NCBI RefSeq assembly: GCF_021742065.1
Contig: NZ_JAKKIE010000043.1
Span: 1 to 35,247 of the forward strand
Reading direction: 5' to 3'
Length of the DNA stretch: 35,247 nt
Origin: Rhizorhapis sp. SPR117
Lineage (GTDB): Bacteria; Pseudomonadota; Alphaproteobacteria; Sphingomonadales; Sphingomonadaceae
Position numbers and translations under genes: made by a program. Below the pieces are notes generated by a model. It saw nothing but the letters and a program-made list of their open reading frames with translations, did not search any database and was not told where the DNA came from. Positions 33,168-35,247 of this stretch are shown here, one piece after another. Position 1 is the first letter of the stretch, and the number at the start of each line of letters is the position of its first letter.

Positions 33168-33572
33168 ATGCAGATTGGTGAACTGGCGAGAACGACCTCG
33201 ACCAAGGTCGAGACAATTCGTTTCTACGAGAAGATCGGATTGCTTCCCGAACCCGGGCGTACCGCAGGCAACTACCGCGACTATGGAGCCGCCCATCTGG
33301 CGCGGCTCTCCTTCATCCGCCGCGCGCGCGACCTCGGCTTCACGCTCGATCAGGTGCGCGAGCTACTTGCCCTCTCCGACGATCGGACCCGCTCGTGCAG
33401 CGCCGTCGATAGCGTCGCGCGTGCGCATCTCGCCCAGATCGACCAGAAGATCGCCGATCTACGCGCGCTTCGCCGCGAGCTCGACGAAGTGATCGGCCAG
33501 TGCAGCCAGGGCGCGATTTCCGACTGCCGGATCATCGAAGCACTGGGACCGTCGAGCCACGCAAGGCATTGA
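33168..33572 (+). CDS. cadR: CadR/PbrR-like Cd/Zn/Pb-responsive MerR regulator
   Basis: A 134-residue regulator starting MQIGELARTTSTKVETIRFYEKIGLL. Metal-binding cysteines C77 (RSCSAVD), C112 and C120 (QCSQGAISDC) match the CadR/PbrR group, not MerR or CueR. The tail ends in HARH, shorter than the His-rich tail of CadR. Divergent from the CDF-czc operon. A second operator overlaps its own stop codon and faces the next CDF gene, so one regulator may control both sides. Cd, Zn and Pb cannot be told apart by sequence. Confidence 0.87.
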   Translation: MQIGELARTTSTKVETIRFYEKIGLLPEPGRTAGNYRDYGAAHLARLSFIRRARDLGFTLDQVRELLALSDDRTRSCSAVDSVARAHLAQIDQKIADLRALRRELDEVIGQCSQGAISDCRIIEALGPSSHARH

Positions 33573-33592
33573 CCCTGTAGCTGCTAGAGGGT
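33569..33592 (+). promoter_or_regulatory. CadR/PbrR-type promoter-operator overlapping the cadR stop
   Basis: TTGACC (33569-33574) contains the cadR stop TGA. A long dyad with arms ACCCTGTAG and CTAGAGGGT around CTG (33572-33592) follows. A -10 would lie at about 33594-33600. It reads into the CDF-methyltransferase operon. Confidence 0.78.
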
Positions 33593-33627
33593 GCAGAACA
33601 TGCTCGCGACTCGCGGCGGAGATGATG

Positions 33628-34263
33628 ATGAGCGACTGCGGATGTGAGGCGGACACCAAGCGGGCGGGCACCGATCCGGCCTATCGGCGTGCGCTGTGGA
33701 TCGTGGTCATCCTCAACGTCGGGTTCGGCCTGTTCGAGCTGGTCGGCGGTTTCGTCGCCGGTTCGCAGGCGCTGAAAGCGGATTCGCTGGATTTCATCGG
33801 CGACGGGTCGATCACGCTCGTCGGGCTGATCGCGCTCGGCTGGGCCGCGGTCGCGCGCAGCCGCGTCGCGCTCGTGCAAGGAATCTTTCTCGCGAGCCTC
33901 GGGCTCGGGGTCATCGGGTTCGCTGCATGGCGCGCGTTCCATGCGATCCCGCCCGAAGCCGAGCTGATGGGTGGGATCGGTATCGCGGCGCTCGTCGTCA
34001 ACGTATCGGCCGCCCTCGTCCTCGCGCGGTTCCGGGACCAGGGTGATGCGACGTCGCGCGCCATCTGGCTGTTCTCGCGCAACGACGCGCTTGCCAATAT
34101 CGCCGTGATCGCCGCTGCCGCACTGGTCGGCTGGACGGGCCAGGCTTGGCCCGATCTTGTCGTCGCCGGCGTGATCGCGCTGCTGTTCCTCCATTCCGCT
34201 TATGACATCATCCGCGACGCGCGACGCGAGCTGGCGGAACATGCGACGAGGGCACGGGCATGA
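33628..34263 (+). CDS. Short cation (CDF-like) transporter, second copy
   Basis: A 211-residue membrane protein beginning MSDCGCEADTKRAG, with two N-terminal cysteines. KADSLDFIGDG and FSRNDALANIAVI correspond to the helix-2 and helix-5 metal motifs of the transporter at 32433-33092, so the two are paralogues on either side of cadR. Three ATGs lie in tandem (33622, 33625, 33628); the last is 6 bases after GGAG and is preferred. The stop overlaps the next start (ATGA). Likely efflux of Cd, Zn or Pb. Confidence 0.85.
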   Translation: MSDCGCEADTKRAGTDPAYRRALWIVVILNVGFGLFELVGGFVAGSQALKADSLDFIGDGSITLVGLIALGWAAVARSRVALVQGIFLASLGLGVIGFAAWRAFHAIPPEAELMGGIGIAALVVNVSAALVLARFRDQGDATSRAIWLFSRNDALANIAVIAAAALVGWTGQAWPDLVVAGVIALLFLHSAYDIIRDARRELAEHATRARA

Positions 34264-34904
34264 GCGACCGCGCCTACACACCGCCGCTCGGGACCGGCGA
34301 TACCGCGGATTACGATCGCGCCATCCGGCGCTGGACCCGCGAGCTGCGCTGGCGCAGTGCCATGATCGAGCTGCTCGCGCCGCGCCCCGGCGAGACCATC
34401 ATAGACGTCGGGTGCGGAACCGGCAGCTTCGCGGTCATGCTCAAGGCTGCCGCGCCTGGCGTGCATGTCATCGGCATCGATCCGGACGAAGAAGCGCTGG
34501 CGATCGCTCGCGCCAAGGGCGACGCCGCCGACGCGGACATCCATTGGGAGCGCGGCTTCGCGCGGGATATCGGTTCCCGCTCTGCCGACGCCGTGGTGTC
34601 GAGCCTGATGTTCCACCAGGTGCCGATGGCGGAAAAGCGGGCGGGCCTCGGGGCGATGCACGCGGCACTCCGCCCTGGCGGCAGGCTCGTGATCGCCGAT
34701 TATGGGCGGCAATGGGGATTGATGCGGCTGCTGTTCCGCCTGACCATCCAGCGGCTCGACGGCGTGGCCGACACCCAGCCCAATGCCGACGGCGTGCTTC
34801 CAGAGCTCGTCTGCGCGACGGGGTTCGACAAAGTACGCGAAGCAGCGGACATCCATACGGTGACGGGCACGATCGCACTGATCGCGGCGGATCGGCCGGG
34901 CTGA
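34260..34904 (+). CDS. Class I SAM-dependent methyltransferase
   Basis: A 214-residue methyltransferase with SAM motif I IIDVGCGTGSF (about 47-57), an acidic residue at the end of strand 2 (VIGIDPDEE), and the post-motif ALRPGGRLVIADYG. Ubiquinone/menaquinone methyltransferase-like proteins share this pattern. It overlaps the upstream transporter by 4 bp, so translation is coupled. Its substrate is unknown; a link with metal resistance is suggested only by the operon. Confidence 0.85.
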   Translation: MSDRAYTPPLGTGDTADYDRAIRRWTRELRWRSAMIELLAPRPGETIIDVGCGTGSFAVMLKAAAPGVHVIGIDPDEEALAIARAKGDAADADIHWERGFARDIGSRSADAVVSSLMFHQVPMAEKRAGLGAMHAALRPGGRLVIADYGRQWGLMRLLFRLTIQRLDGVADTQPNADGVLPELVCATGFDKVREAADIHTVTGTIALIAADRPG

Positions 34905-34916
34905 CGGGGCGTGGCC

Positions 34917-35177
34917 ATGACGGACCTCAAAGCGGAGCAGAAGGAGATCAGGAAGCAGTCGGGGCTGGCCTTTCTGCTTTGTGCCGCGATCTCGGTCGCG
35001 TGCGTCCTCTTTCTGCCCAAGCTGGTCACTTTCCCGTCGGTGATCGGCGCGCGGCTTGCCTTCGCGATCCAGACGAGCTTCGTCCATTTCGCCCTCGTCC
35101 TGCTCGCCGTCCGCCTGGTCTCGAGCGGGCGCTACCGGTCCGCCGCCGACATCGGCGGCGCGGCCAAGGGGGGGTGA
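34917..35177 (+). CDS. Small membrane protein of unknown function
   Basis: An 86-residue protein (ATG 34917 with GGGGC 7 bases upstream; GTG 34911 possible). It has a charged N-terminus (TDLKAEQKEIRKQSG), two hydrophobic segments (LAFLLCAAISVACVLFLP and FAIQTSFVHFALVLLAVRLV) and a short polar tail ending in KGG. It is 12 bp after the methyltransferase and likely in the same operon. No family is recognised. Confidence 0.6.
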   Translation: MTDLKAEQKEIRKQSGLAFLLCAAISVACVLFLPKLVTFPSVIGARLAFAIQTSFVHFALVLLAVRLVSSGRYRSAADIGGAAKGG

Positions 35178-35247
35178 CTACACGAAAGTGACGTATCTGC
35201 ACGGAAAGGGCGAACGGATAGCGAACGTCACGCGGCAAGTAGGGAGT

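Noticed and set aside
35178..35247. A gene at the right edge
   Set aside because: The last 70 bases show no start with a ribosome binding site; the minus-strand frame there is antisense to a better candidate.

Overview
The window reads as part of a high-GC alphaproteobacterial plasmid, most likely from a sphingomonad (Sphingobium, Novosphingobium, Sphingopyxis or Sphingomonas). This is inferred from gene style and content: a plasmid-type methyltransferase/strawberry-notch helicase, a Rep_3-like initiator with iterons, ParA with a small basic partner, DUF1612-type proteins, and stacked metal-resistance modules. No rRNA, tRNA or CRISPR array was seen.

Layout. (1) 1-8.2 kb is plasmid backbone. 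It holds a 3'-truncated DNA methyltransferase/SF2 helicase cut off at two tandem palindromes (55-102), a flavodoxin-fold oxidoreductase and a CHC2/TOPRIM primase-like protein. Then comes an origin of 13 direct iterons (4114-4715) followed by repA, with an inverted iteron just after repA. parA follows with a small ribbon-helix-helix-like partner, then a repeat-rich candidate centromere and a 5'-damaged DUF1612/HTH-family gene. (2) About 8.2-18.4 kb is a TniA/TniB/TniQ (Tn5053/Tn402-like) transposon. Its tniA is split by a 2,523-bp IS21-family element (9127-11649) flanked by a perfect 8-bp duplication; removing the IS and one copy restores tniA in frame. The cargo is a divergent pair, an HTH-domain DUF1612-family protein and a TIR-like protein resembling prokaryotic immune effectors, followed by a tyrosine recombinase coupled to the TIR-like gene. 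(3) About 18.5-35.2 kb is a heavy-metal island: GDCCVxC protein, merT, merR, then a fully overlapping arsR-arsC-arsC-acr3-arsN-arsH operon, then dmeR-dmeF (Ni/Co), a DUF1289 gene, cueR with the 3' remnant of a copper ATPase, a second merR with scars of merT and arsH on its two sides, a CDF-hisRich-czcCBA operon, a CadR/PbrR-like regulator, and a CDF-methyltransferase-small membrane protein operon.

How it works together. The metal genes are controlled by local sensors whose operators can be read in the DNA. MerR-type dyads in 19-20 bp spacers lie in front of merT, the scarred merT copy, the CDF-czc operon and the second CDF operon. An RcnR-like G-tract dyad overlies the dmeR start. Mercury and copper functions look incomplete (no merA or merP; the copper ATPase has lost its front two-thirds). 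Arsenic, Ni/Co and Zn/Cd/Co/Pb functions look complete.

Most novel points: the TIR-like/HTH/tyrosine-recombinase cargo in a TniABQ transposon; the merT-merR-arsH module present twice with the second copy reduced to scars; the polarity switch of GGGNAGGG motifs near parA; and the paired palindromes that end the helicase gene.
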